DNA of 5,014 nt, from assembly GCA_013202635.1 (NCBI GenBank), contig JABMRO010000748.1, forward strand, positions 1 to 5,014, given 5' to 3'. Shown one piece after another: positions 1-4,522 of the stretch (position 1 is its first letter; the number at the start of each line of letters is the position of its first letter). This DNA comes from Planctomycetota bacterium (GTDB lineage: Bacteria > Planctomycetota > Phycisphaerae > Sedimentisphaerales > Anaerobacaceae). The notes beneath the pieces are model-generated. The model saw only the letters and a list, made by a program, of their open reading frames with translations. It searched no databases and had not been told where the DNA came from. The translations under genes and the position numbers were made by a program.

Positions 1-1842
1 CCTTTAACCCCGGCCCATGGGGCGCCGATCTCTCACAAGGATTACTTCAAGATCATGGTGCTGGATGAAGAAACGGGCCGGGGGGTACCTCTGGTGGAGC
101 TTTCCGGGTTCGACAATGTCCGCCATTACACCGATAGCCGGGGGGTGATCGCGTTTTATGAGCCCTCTTTAATGGGGCAAAAGGTTTTTTTTCGTGTCCG
201 AAGCCATGGCTACGAGTTTCCGGTGAATGAAATGTTCGGAGAGCGCGGCGCTGTTCTTCGGCCGGAGAGAGGGGGGGCCGCCACTCTCAAAATCCGTCGT
301 TTGAATATTGCCGAGCGCCTGTACCGGATGACCGGCGAAGGGATCTATTTGGACAGCGTGTTTGTGGGTGACCCAGTTCCGATAAAACAGCCACTCCTCA
401 ACGGCAAGGTGATCGGGCAAGACACAGTGGTGGCAGCTCCTTACCGGGGCAAGATTTACTGGTTTTGGGGGGACACGACCGGGCCCGCTCATTACAACTT
501 TTCTGCCTCCGGCGCCACTTCGGAACTGCCGGGAAAGGGAGGCTTGGATCCCAGCGAGGGCGTGGATTTTACCTACTTTGTCGATGAATCGGGCTTTCCC
601 AAGCCCATGTGTCCATTCGAAGCCCCTGGCGAGTTCAGATGGATCGAAGGCCTCATGACCGTGCCGGATGAAACAGGCCGTGAACGCCTTGCGGCCCGTT
701 ATGTCAATCTTAAAGTGATGGAGGGCGACGTTAAAGTCGTGGAATGGGGGCTCTTGGCGTTTAATGATGAGAAACAGGAATTCGAGCGACTCGTGCGTTT
801 TGACCTGCAGGAGGGGCACGCTTCCGCGCACCCCTTCCGTGTCTTCGTCGATGGGACAGAGTACTACTACCTCCTTCCCAACTTCCGAGTCGAAGCTCGC
901 CTGGATCATTTAAAAGATCTCAGGAGGTACGAGTCCTTCACGCCGCTTAAAGCAGGGGACTCTACTGACGCCTTGGACCGTTCAGCCAAAGGCGTTTTGC
1001 GTTACAGCTGGAAGGCAGGCATGGACCGGTTTGATTTTCAGAAACAGACAAAAATGTATAAAGCTGGCCAGTTAAAGGAAGACGAAGCCTGGTCTCAGTT
1101 GAGAGACATAGAGACCGGCGAGCGTATTGTTGACGATTCTGTTTCTGTGTCTTGGAATGAGCACCGCCGGCGTTGGATCGGGTTTGCTGGCGGATTTGGC
1201 GATGTTTGGTACATGGAGGCGGATACTCCGCTTGGGCCCTGGGTCTATGCCCGTAAAATCGTCACCCACGACCGTTACAATCTCTACAACATCGCCCACC
1301 ATCCATTTTTTAATCAACAGGACGGCCGTCTGGTCTATTTTGAAGGGACCTACGCCGATACCTTTACAGACGCTCCCGTCAAAACGCCTCGTTACGACTA
1401 CAATCAGATCATGTACCGGCTGGATTTGAACGATTCCCGTCTTTATCTTCCCGTGCCGGTTTATCGCATGACCGGCGGCGCAGATAATTCTCGTCTATTG
1501 ATGCGTGAAGGGGTGGAGGCGGCACAGTCATGGGGAAAGATCCAGGAGATCGCTTTTTTCGCCTGGCCCCCGAACCGCAGGCCTCGCGGCACGAGGGTTT
1601 TAAAGGCGGGGAAGTTGGAGTTCGCGGTTTCTATTTCACCGGCCGATGCCGTCTCGGAAAATTCCAAGAATGTTGTTGCCTTGTATGAATACCGCAAGGA
1701 AGGAAAGGGGCATCTGACCTATTCCGTTAATTCTGATTGGAAACTTTCCGGCTGGAGGCGTTCGGCTGAGCCGGCCGGCTGGGCATGGCGCAATCCTCAG
1801 TCGCTCTTGCTTCTCGATCGGAAAGCGAAACCCTCCCCATAA
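1..1842 (+). CDS. Secreted propeller-like protein, function unknown (5' partial)
   Basis: The reading frame is open from base 1 to the TAA at 1840-1842 (613 codons). An ATG at 55-57 is an unlikely start: the nearest AAGG is 14 bases upstream, and the codons before it (HKDYFKI) run smoothly into the first beta strand of the domain. The true start and probable signal peptide are therefore upstream of the window. Numbering from base 1, residues about 13-95 (YFKIMVLDEETGRGVPLVEL, later FFRVRSHGYEF) resemble a small regulatory-like beta-sandwich. A long Trp/Tyr-rich body follows, with YWFWGDTT at bases 457-480, SVSWNEHRRRWIGFAGG, DVWYMEADTPLGPWVYARK and YFEGTY. Blade-like repeats of this kind are typical of five-bladed propeller glycosidase-like folds, and I recall similar uncharacterised proteins from Verrucomicrobia and Planctomycetes. 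A role on polysaccharide is inference, supported only by the sulfatase remnant downstream. No catalytic residues can be assigned. Confidence 0.85.
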   Translation, partial: PLTPAHGAPISHKDYFKIMVLDEETGRGVPLVELSGFDNVRHYTDSRGVIAFYEPSLMGQKVFFRVRSHGYEFPVNEMFGERGAVLRPERGGAATLKIRRLNIAERLYRMTGEGIYLDSVFVGDPVPIKQPLLNGKVIGQDTVVAAPYRGKIYWFWGDTTGPAHYNFSASGATSELPGKGGLDPSEGVDFTYFVDESGFPKPMCPFEAPGEFRWIEGLMTVPDETGRERLAARYVNLKVMEGDVKVVEWGLLAFNDEKQEFERLVRFDLQEGHASAHPFRVFVDGTEYYYLLPNFRVEARLDHLKDLRRYESFTPLKAGDSTDALDRSAKGVLRYSWKAGMDRFDFQKQTKMYKAGQLKEDEAWSQLRDIETGERIVDDSVSVSWNEHRRRWIGFAGGFGDVWYMEADTPLGPWVYARKIVTHDRYNLYNIAHHPFFNQQDGRLVYFEGTYADTFTDAPVKTPRYDYNQIMYRLDLNDSRLYLPVPVYRMTGGADNSRLLMREGVEAAQSWGKIQEIAFFAWPPNRRPRGTRVLKAGKLEFAVSISPADAVSENSKNVVALYEYRKEGKGHLTYSVNSDWKLSGWRRSAEPAGWAWRNPQSLLLLDRKAKPSP

Positions 1843-1994
1843 CACGATCCGTCGGTCAAGTCGACCCCAAACATCCCTATTATTGGACACTTTCGAGGCA
1901 CTTTTCGTGAGTGCCAAAATGGCCTCTGAAATTCGCAGTTAGCGCATTACAGCTTAGAAAATCTGTCAAATAGCCCAATTGGCCACCTATCATC
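1843..1994. other. Short intergenic gap with one hairpin
   Basis: No gene is supported here. The gap separates an intact stop codon from the first recognisable codons of a sulfatase tail, so it probably contains the junction where the rest of the sulfatase was lost. It contains two imperfect copies of a GGACACTTTCG-like string (1885-1895, and GGCACTTTTCG at 1897-1907). The second copy is part of a small inverted repeat, GGCACT (1897-1902) with AGTGCC (1910-1915) around a 7-base loop. No run of T follows it on either strand, so it is not a convincing terminator. No insertion-sequence ends are recognisable. Confidence 0.4.
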
Positions 1995-2195
1995 TTGTTT
2001 GACCGCTGGAAAGATCCCTATTACGCGGGGAGCGTCCACGAGGAGCGGCCTGACCTGGTGGAGAAGTACATCAAGCTCCTTGAGCCGCAGTGGGAGGCAC
2101 ACAAGGCTTTGGCGCAGCACTTCACGCGGTCGGAGGATTCGCCGCTGGCCCCTGAGCAGCTACGGACCCTTCGCTCGCTTGGTTATATTCAGTGA
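1995..2195 (+). pseudogene. Sulfatase C-terminal fragment
   Basis: The 66 residues read LFDRWKDPYYA..., then RPDLVEKYIKLLEPQWEAHKALAQHFTRSEDSPL, and end LRTLRSLGYIQ. The order 'LFD/LYD - DP - hP-LV - ... - LRSLGYI' is how the extreme C-terminus of many bacterial type I sulfatases looks. Full sulfatases are about 450-550 residues, with a catalytic C/S-x-P-x-R motif near the N-terminus; none of that is present. An in-frame TAG at 1971-1973 closes the frame just upstream, and the only start is a TTG without a Shine-Dalgarno sequence, so this is a remnant rather than a small gene. The preserved frame suggests the loss was recent or by clean deletion. Type I sulfatases remove sulfate esters from carbohydrates in the periplasm or outside the cell, which fits the upstream gene. 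Assignment is from recalled family appearance, not a search. Confidence 0.65.
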
Positions 2196-2210
2196 GGTTA
2201 CTGAATCAGT
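2188..2210. repeat. Overlapping TTCAGT/ACTGAA inverted repeat at the sulfatase stop
   Basis: TTCAGT (2188-2193) pairs with ACTGAA (2200-2205) around a 6-base loop, and ACTGAATCAGT (2200-2210) is itself an 11-base palindrome around a central A. The first arm overlaps the stop codon of the sulfatase fragment. The stems are short and no strong T-run follows, so it would be a weak terminator at best. It may only be a relic of the original gene end. Confidence 0.3.
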
Positions 2211-2261
2211 TTAGGGATTCGGGATCACCATGCTTGATCTTAGTCGAGTCTGTTATCAACT

Positions 2262-2501
2262 TTAAAAACATCTCCTCGTAGGGTGTAAATATTCATCCCA
2301 GCACAAACTCTTAACCCAAAAAGAGATATATTTCGTTTCACCATAGATATTCCGCTGCATTAAATCTGCTCGCCGATGCAATGACACAAAAAGAGACTTT
2401 TCCTTACAGAAAACGCGAACACCTTGTGCTACAAAGTTCAATTGCCGAAGTCGGCTCCCCCCTACTTGCTCAAGCAGCCCGTAGGGTGTAAATACCGGCA
2501 T
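2262..2501 (-). CDS. Possible small protein of unknown function (79 aa)
   Basis: I do not recognise this protein. It begins ATG at 2499-2501 (MPVFTPYGLLEQVGGSRLRQ...) and ends TAA at 2262-2264. The start is chosen because AAGGAG (2512-2517) lies 10 bases upstream on the minus strand and is followed by TGA, close to a full anti-16S match. The product is basic, has three Cys, and has no obvious signal peptide or membrane segment. The same frame stays open upstream to 2708, but those codons pass straight through the stem-loops at 2586-2667, and no start there has a ribosome site. Against coding: a 15-base repeat occurs at both ends of the ORF (2277-2291 and 2480-2494) and is read in two different frames, so the repeat is not a protein repeat. 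It could be a cassette-type orphan gene or a chance ORF. Confidence 0.3.
   Translation of the reverse strand: MPVFTPYGLLEQVGGSRLRQLNFVAQGVRVFCKEKSLFVSLHRRADLMQRNIYGETKYISFWVKSLCWDEYLHPTRRCF
2277..2291 (+). repeat. GTGTAAATA repeat, copy 1
   Basis: CGTAGGGTGTAAATA is exactly repeated at 2480-2494, 203 bases away. A longer match with the inverted copy continues through GGGTGTAAATATT (2281-2293). The copies bracket the small minus-strand ORF. The role is unknown; a recombination site, protein-binding site or remnant of duplicated sequence are all possible. Confidence 0.6.
2480..2494 (+). repeat. GTGTAAATA repeat, copy 2
   Basis: This is the second exact copy of the 15-base string at 2277-2291, just inside the start of the small minus-strand ORF. 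The preceding bases AGCCCGTAGG (2476-2485) also recur at 2655-2664 within the first short hairpin of the stem-loop cluster, linking this repeat to that cluster. Confidence 0.6.
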
Positions 2502-2585
2502 TGGCTTATCACTCCTTGTATTTTTTAGCGCATAAAAAAGGGAACGCCGAACCAAGGCCACTCCCAGAACCCCCGCCAAGGGGTA

Positions 2586-2650
2586 CAACAGAATAGCACT
2601 TAGCCGACGCTCCCGTATCGGGAACGCGGCTTCAAGTACTGTTTCTGTTG
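2586..2650. repeat. Long imperfect stem-loop, attC-like in shape
   Basis: A 65-base segment can fold nearly end to end. CAACAGAA (2586-2593) pairs with TTCTGTTG (2643-2650). After a 4/5-base internal loop, ACTTAGCCG (2598-2606) pairs with CGGCT (2627-2631) and AAGT (2634-2637) with a 2-base TC bulge. The tip is TCCCG-TAT-CGGGA (2611-2623). Outer box, unpaired spacer, and inner box with extrahelical bases on one side is the architecture of integron attC sites, and TCTAAC adjoins it on the minus strand. However, the outer boxes do not match RYYYAAC/GTTRRRY, and no integrase is in the window, so an attC call is not made. A structured RNA or a REP-type element would also fit. Confidence 0.5.
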
Positions 2651-2653
2651 TTA

Positions 2654-2667
2654 GAGCCCGTAGGCTC
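2654..2667. repeat. Short GC hairpin B
   Basis: GAGCC-CGTA-GGCTC is a perfect 5-bp stem with a 4-base loop, four bases after the end of the long stem-loop. It is the first of four hairpins with the same plan (5-6 bp, 4-base loop) spaced along 150 bases. Confidence 0.5.
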
Positions 2668-2695
2668 GATTGGCGGTTTTCTGGGAAGCAGCTCT

Positions 2696-2719
2696 TGACG
2701 CTTGCGCGTCATTTTAATT
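2696..2719 (+). terminator. Hairpin C with trailing T-rich tract
   Basis: TGACGC-TTGC-GCGTCA (2696-2711) is a perfect 6-bp stem with a 4-base loop, followed on the plus strand by TTTTAATT. This is the only hairpin in the cluster with a terminator-like T-tract. No intact plus-strand gene ends just upstream, so it may instead be one element of a larger structure. Confidence 0.35.
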
Positions 2720-2759
2720 GTCAAAGACGGGCGGTTACCCGCCTGAAATCTTTCAAATT
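2716..2759. repeat. Hairpin D, extended 44-base stem-loop
   Basis: The core GGCGG-TTAC-CCGCC (2730-2743) is a perfect stem. Outside it AAAGA (2723-2727) pairs with TCTTT (2749-2753), and AATTG (2716-2720) pairs with CAA(A)TT (2754-2759) with one bulged A. The whole forms a 44-base imperfect hairpin with small internal loops. The paired AT-rich outer stem, preserved on both sides of a GC core, argues that it is more than chance. Confidence 0.5.
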
Positions 2760-2777
2760 CTCCTAATACAATTTATC

Positions 2778-2790
2778 AATATTTACACTC
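2778..2790 (-). repeat. GTGTAAATA repeat, inverted copy 3
   Basis: Read on the minus strand this is GAGTGTAAATATT, matching copy 1 (GGGTGTAAATATT, 2281-2293) at 12 of 13 positions. It abuts the TCGGCC/GGCCGA hairpin at 2789-2804. A 13-base near-match could arise by chance, but three copies within about 510 bases is notable. Confidence 0.4.
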
Positions 2791-2804
2791 GGCCTGATGG
2801 CCGA
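2789..2804. repeat. Short GC hairpin E
   Basis: TCGGCC-TGAT-GGCCGA is a perfect 6-bp stem with a 4-base loop in otherwise AT-rich sequence. It directly follows the inverted GTGTAAATA copy at 2778-2790. It is the last member of the hairpin cluster; nothing comparable is seen from 2805 to 2942, where I find no gene. Confidence 0.5.
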
Positions 2805-2942
2805 AAACACCATCTATATATGCGGTTTCATGTGCAATTTGTCAAGTGTCGACTTATTAAATTAGGGAACCATTCTACCTCCAAACTCGGCCAATCTACG
2901 ATGGTTGCAACCTACTACCAGTCACAATATACACTGCCTGCC

Positions 2943-3311
2943 TTATATCGTGCCACTTGAATTGCCATTTTGATTAACAGATACTCTTTCTCTAAATTCA
3001 GCTCCTTTGGTCGTTAAACTCCACCATTGAAATTCTTTTCTGCAGCAAATAAATAGCAAAGGGGAACCAATATCGCGACATTGAATTGTTTTGGTGTCAA
3101 AGGTTGATGCTTCTAATAATTCGGCATCTATCACTGTGATGCATGCATTTCTGGCATCATACAAAGGGTATGCAAAACCAACAATTGGCACAAGGCGCTC
3201 TTGGCCGGTGCTGTCGGCATAAGAATAGTTCTCTTGAATCAAATCATCAGTATATCCGCATTGTTGCAGATATGGACGCAGTTCTTGAGATGTAATAAGT
3301 CTCTCACTAAT
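2943..3311 (-). pseudogene. N-terminal fragment resembling a restriction-system DNA methyltransferase
   Basis: The minus frame reads ...SERLITSQELRPYLQQCGYTDDLIQENYSYADSTGQERLVPIVGFAYPLYDARNACITVIDAE..., then IGSPLLFICCRKEFQWWSLTT, and stops at 2943-2945. The order 'GFA-P--DAR-ACI-V' then 'hG-P--F-C----QWW' resembles the N-terminal domain I recall in large N6-adenine methyltransferases or type IIG-like proteins; no catalytic NPPY or FxGxG motif is present. Intact relatives are many hundreds of residues longer, so only the front survives, closed by an unrelated tail (NGNSSGTI). The start is unclear: the frame is open to 3317 and AAAGGAG sits at 3322-3328, but the only codon at usable spacing is ATT (3309-3311). 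A likely ancestral ATGAGC at 3316-3321 is out of frame by one base. A TTG at 3240-3242 gives a 99-aa alternative. Confidence 0.45.
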
Positions 3312-3321
3312 AAGTGCTCAT

Positions 3322-3328
3322 CTCCTTT
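3322..3328 (-). promoter_or_regulatory. Shine-Dalgarno sequence without a usable ATG
   Basis: On the minus strand AAAGGAG is immediately followed by ATGAGCAC. ATG directly abuts the site and runs into TAG after four codons, while the conserved protein frame begins one base out of phase at 3314. This pattern suggests a strong ribosome site left behind by a small insertion or deletion at the start of the gene. Confidence 0.4.
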
Positions 3329-3406
3329 AGCGCAAGACTTTTATATGCTGAAAATCTCGACCATACATTCTAATTATCGTTAATAGTGACTTTCTTACAT
3401 TAATTT

Positions 3407-3435
3407 TTGTACATTCCTGGCTTCTGTAATACAAT
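3407..3435 (+). promoter_or_regulatory. Weak candidate promoter for the secreted stub
   Basis: TACAAT (3430-3435, five of six bases of a -10 box) lies 17 bases after TTGTAC (3407-3412, a poor -35). TGTAATACA at 3426-3434 is a TGTA-N-TACA inverted repeat overlapping the -10. TTTGTACA is also found in front of the BlaI gene, so shared control is conceivable but not shown. The surrounding 3312-3515 region is AT-rich and holds no gene that I can support. Confidence 0.25.
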
Positions 3436-3502
3436 AACCAAACCTGCACTTCTCGTCAAATAGGAAATTCTGCTAACTCATATCTCTCGAGCCACGATAA
3501 AA

Positions 3503-3508
3503 AGAGGA
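3503..3508 (+). promoter_or_regulatory. Ribosome binding site fixing the start at 3516
   Basis: AGAGGA is 7 bases before the ATG at 3516-3518, normal spacing, and the codons that follow encode a well-formed signal peptide, so the start is well supported. Confidence 0.6.
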
Positions 3509-3515
3509 ACGACCC

Positions 3516-3851
3516 ATGACACAAAATCCTAAATTGAGGGGCCTGATCACTACACTACTAATCTGGGTTGCACCGGCTTTGACGTGCCCGCTCAGGGCCG
3601 ATGAACCTTTCGACTACTTTCACAACTCATGGACCGTCATAGGGCTCAAAGATTATGCGCACGGGACGCGAATTACCCCAGACAACCAACTTATTATCCA
3701 TGATAGCAACGGAAAACCTTCAAGAGTCTTGATACGGTTTGGGCAACAACTGAACCCATTTTTCAACTCAAAAGCGACCAGGCAGCAGAAAGTGGGTAAA
3801 ATGGCGAGCGAGGAGCCCAAGGGCGTAAATGTCTGTTTTGTAAAAGGTTAG
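3516..3851 (+). CDS. Truncated secreted protein, NSWxVIGLKDY family (111 aa)
   Basis: The N-terminus is a Sec signal peptide: Lys6 and Arg8, a hydrophobic stretch over residues 9-23, and a probable cut after Leu-Arg-Ala28. The mature start DEPFDYFHNSWTVIGLKDYAHGTRITPDNQLII, then VLIRFGQQLNP, resembles the opening of long secreted proteins of unknown function that I recall from Verrucomicrobia. In those, the RFG-LxP segment continues for many hundreds of residues. Here, from about residue 82, the sequence (FFNSKATRQQKVGKMASEEPKGVNVCFVKG) no longer looks like the family and stops at 3849-3851, so most of the protein is missing. I could not find the continuation in another frame before the BlaI promoter. 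It may still be translated and exported as a short protein, but decay after truncation is likelier. Its function is unknown. Confidence 0.6.
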   Translation: MTQNPKLRGLITTLLIWVAPALTCPLRADEPFDYFHNSWTVIGLKDYAHGTRITPDNQLIIHDSNGKPSRVLIRFGQQLNPFFNSKATRQQKVGKMASEEPKGVNVCFVKG

Positions 3852-4015
3852 ACTAAATGTCACGTGGTACTATTGGCCCTTGACAAGCGCAGTCTGACTC
3901 ATATTTATCATGGGGACAAGTTCTAAAGCTATTTTAGCTAAAGCGTATGTAAGAATAATAGGACCTTTTCTGTGTTTTTTGGGTAAAAACTGAAGTTGAA
4001 AGAAATTTTTTATTT
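3852..4015. other. AT-rich intergenic region
   Basis: No gene is supported. It contains a small inverted repeat AGCTA-TTT-TAGCT (3927-3939) flanked by the direct repeat CTAAAGC (3923-3929 and 3938-3944), and T/A-rich tracts at 3965-4016. A real terminator for the stub gene is not obvious; AGACT (3850-3854) and AGTCT (3891-3895) could pair, but at long distance. Confidence 0.4.
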
Positions 4016-4050
4016 TCTACGGGTTTTACCGTTGACAGTCTACGGGTTTT
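4016..4050 (+). promoter_or_regulatory. Direct repeat in the BlaI promoter region, candidate operator
   Basis: TCTACGGGTTTT occurs at 4016-4027 and again at 4039-4050, a period of 23 bases or about two helical turns, with the -35-like TTGACA (4032-4037) between them. Repeats placed this way are typical of regulator-binding sites. The BlaI/MecI sites known from Firmicutes are TACA/TGTA dyads, which these are not, so the binder could be BlaI with a different specificity or another protein. Confidence 0.4.
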
Positions 4051-4060
4051 GCAGTATTTG
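4032..4060 (+). promoter_or_regulatory. Candidate sigma-70 promoter of the blaI-M56 operon
   Basis: A perfect TTGACA (4032-4037) is followed after 17 bases by TATTTG (4055-4060), a weak -10. An alternative -10 TACAAT at 4061-4066 is better in sequence but 23 bases away. The leader to the ATG at 4127 would be about 60 bases. Confidence 0.4.
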
Positions 4061-4086
4061 TACAATCATACCAATAAACTTACAAA
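4057..4086. promoter_or_regulatory. TTTGTA/TACAAA dyad, possible BlaI operator
   Basis: TTTGTA (4057-4062) and TACAAA (4081-4086) form an inverted repeat with 18 bases between the arms, just downstream of the predicted promoter. TGTA/TACA half-sites are characteristic of BlaI/MecI/CopY operators, although those dyads usually have closer arms. TGTACA at 4060-4065 is itself a palindrome. Its position would suit autorepression. Confidence 0.3.
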
Positions 4087-4112
4087 GGAATGATATTTTC
4101 TGAACATTTGAT

Positions 4113-4119
4113 AGGAGAG
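4113..4119 (+). promoter_or_regulatory. Ribosome binding site of the BlaI gene
   Basis: AGGAGAG lies 7 bases before the ATG at 4127-4129 and fixes that start, which also matches where BlaI-family proteins begin (a short basic tail before helix 1). Confidence 0.65.
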
Positions 4120-4126
4120 CAGTTCA

Positions 4127-4522
4127 ATGGCTAGACCACGTCATAAAAACCCAACCCCGGCTGAGTTAGAAGTTCTACAAATCATTTGGGAACACGGGCC
4201 ATGTACAGTCAGAGAAGTTATGAATTTGCTTAGTCCTAAGCGCCCTCGAGCTTACACTTCAGTCATGAGCCTAATGAATGTTATGGCCGATAAGGGGATG
4301 CTCAAACAAAAGGCCGAGGGAAAAGCGTTTGTGTATTCTGAGAAGGTTTCGCGGGATAAAACACAGTCACGTATGCTCGGTGATTTGCTGAGTCGGGCTT
4401 TTGACGGTTCGGCGAGTGCTCTGGTAACACATCTACTCCGACAGGCAAAACCGAATAGCGAAGAACTAGAGGAAATCCACAAAACCATAAACGAGTTTAC
4501 TCGAAAAAGGGAGAATGCATAA
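4127..4522 (+). CDS. BlaI/MecI/CopY-family transcriptional repressor
   Basis: The 131-residue protein has the length and layout of this family. Residues 10-72 form a winged helix: TPAELEVLQIIWEHGPCTVREVM is the classic opening (L-IIW--GP-TVREV), RAYTSVMSLMNVMADKGML (41-59) is the recognition-helix region, and KAEGKAFVYSEKV (62-74) is the wing. Residues 76-131 are the helical dimerisation part, with FDGSASALVTHLL (92-104) matching the family's F-GS-SALV-HLL segment, where the Staphylococcus homologues are cleaved during induction. Known members bind as dimers to operators and are inactivated when a BlaR1-type sensor responds to its signal. The next gene overlaps it by one base (TAATG) and encodes such a sensor, so the two are very probably co-transcribed and coupled. 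Repeats in the upstream region suggest autoregulation. The physiological target is unknown; no beta-lactamase or copper gene is in view. Confidence 0.95.
   Translation: MARPRHKNPTPAELEVLQIIWEHGPCTVREVMNLLSPKRPRAYTSVMSLMNVMADKGMLKQKAEGKAFVYSEKVSRDKTQSRMLGDLLSRAFDGSASALVTHLLRQAKPNSEELEEIHKTINEFTRKRENA

Noticed and set aside
169..909. Long minus-strand ORF of 246 codons
   Set aside because: It lies entirely within the strongly coding plus-strand gene and its translation shows no family-like features; it is an antisense shadow. The same applies to ORFs at 1072-1317, 1127-1429, 1461-1697 and 1636-1917.
1999..2214. Plus-strand ORF overlapping the sulfatase tail in another frame
   Set aside because: The other frame has clear sulfatase C-terminal character (RPDLVEKY, LRSLGYI); this one is Ser/Arg-rich low-information translation.
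2521..2539. TTTTTTA-GCGCA-TAAAAAA inverted repeat
   Set aside because: The stem is A/T only and lies in AT-rich sequence with no GC core, so it is not a credible terminator and may be chance.
2684..2693. GGGAAGCAGC resembling part of the bacterial SRP RNA loop
   Set aside because: The match is only about nine bases; the surrounding GGTCAGG and paired strand of SRP helix 8 are absent.
2632..2712. 26-codon minus-strand ORF starting ATG inside the hairpin region
   Set aside because: No Shine-Dalgarno precedes it (AT-rich upstream bases), and it passes through the long stem-loop; no support for translation.
2718..2960. Plus-strand ORF of 80 codons starting at TTG
   Set aside because: There is no ribosome site, it runs through hairpins D and E, and its sequence looks like random translation of AT-rich DNA.
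3201..3383. Plus-strand ORF of 60 codons
   Set aside because: It is antisense to the methyltransferase-like fragment, which has far stronger protein character, and it lacks a ribosome site.
4090..4134. Short ORF (ATG, 14 codons) in the BlaI leader, possible leader peptide
   Set aside because: AAAGGA practically abuts its ATG, leaving no spacer, and it overlaps the BlaI start; nothing suggests attenuation.
4252..4488. Minus-strand ORF of 78 codons inside the BlaI gene
   Set aside because: The plus strand is unambiguous BlaI-family coding sequence; this is its antisense shadow.
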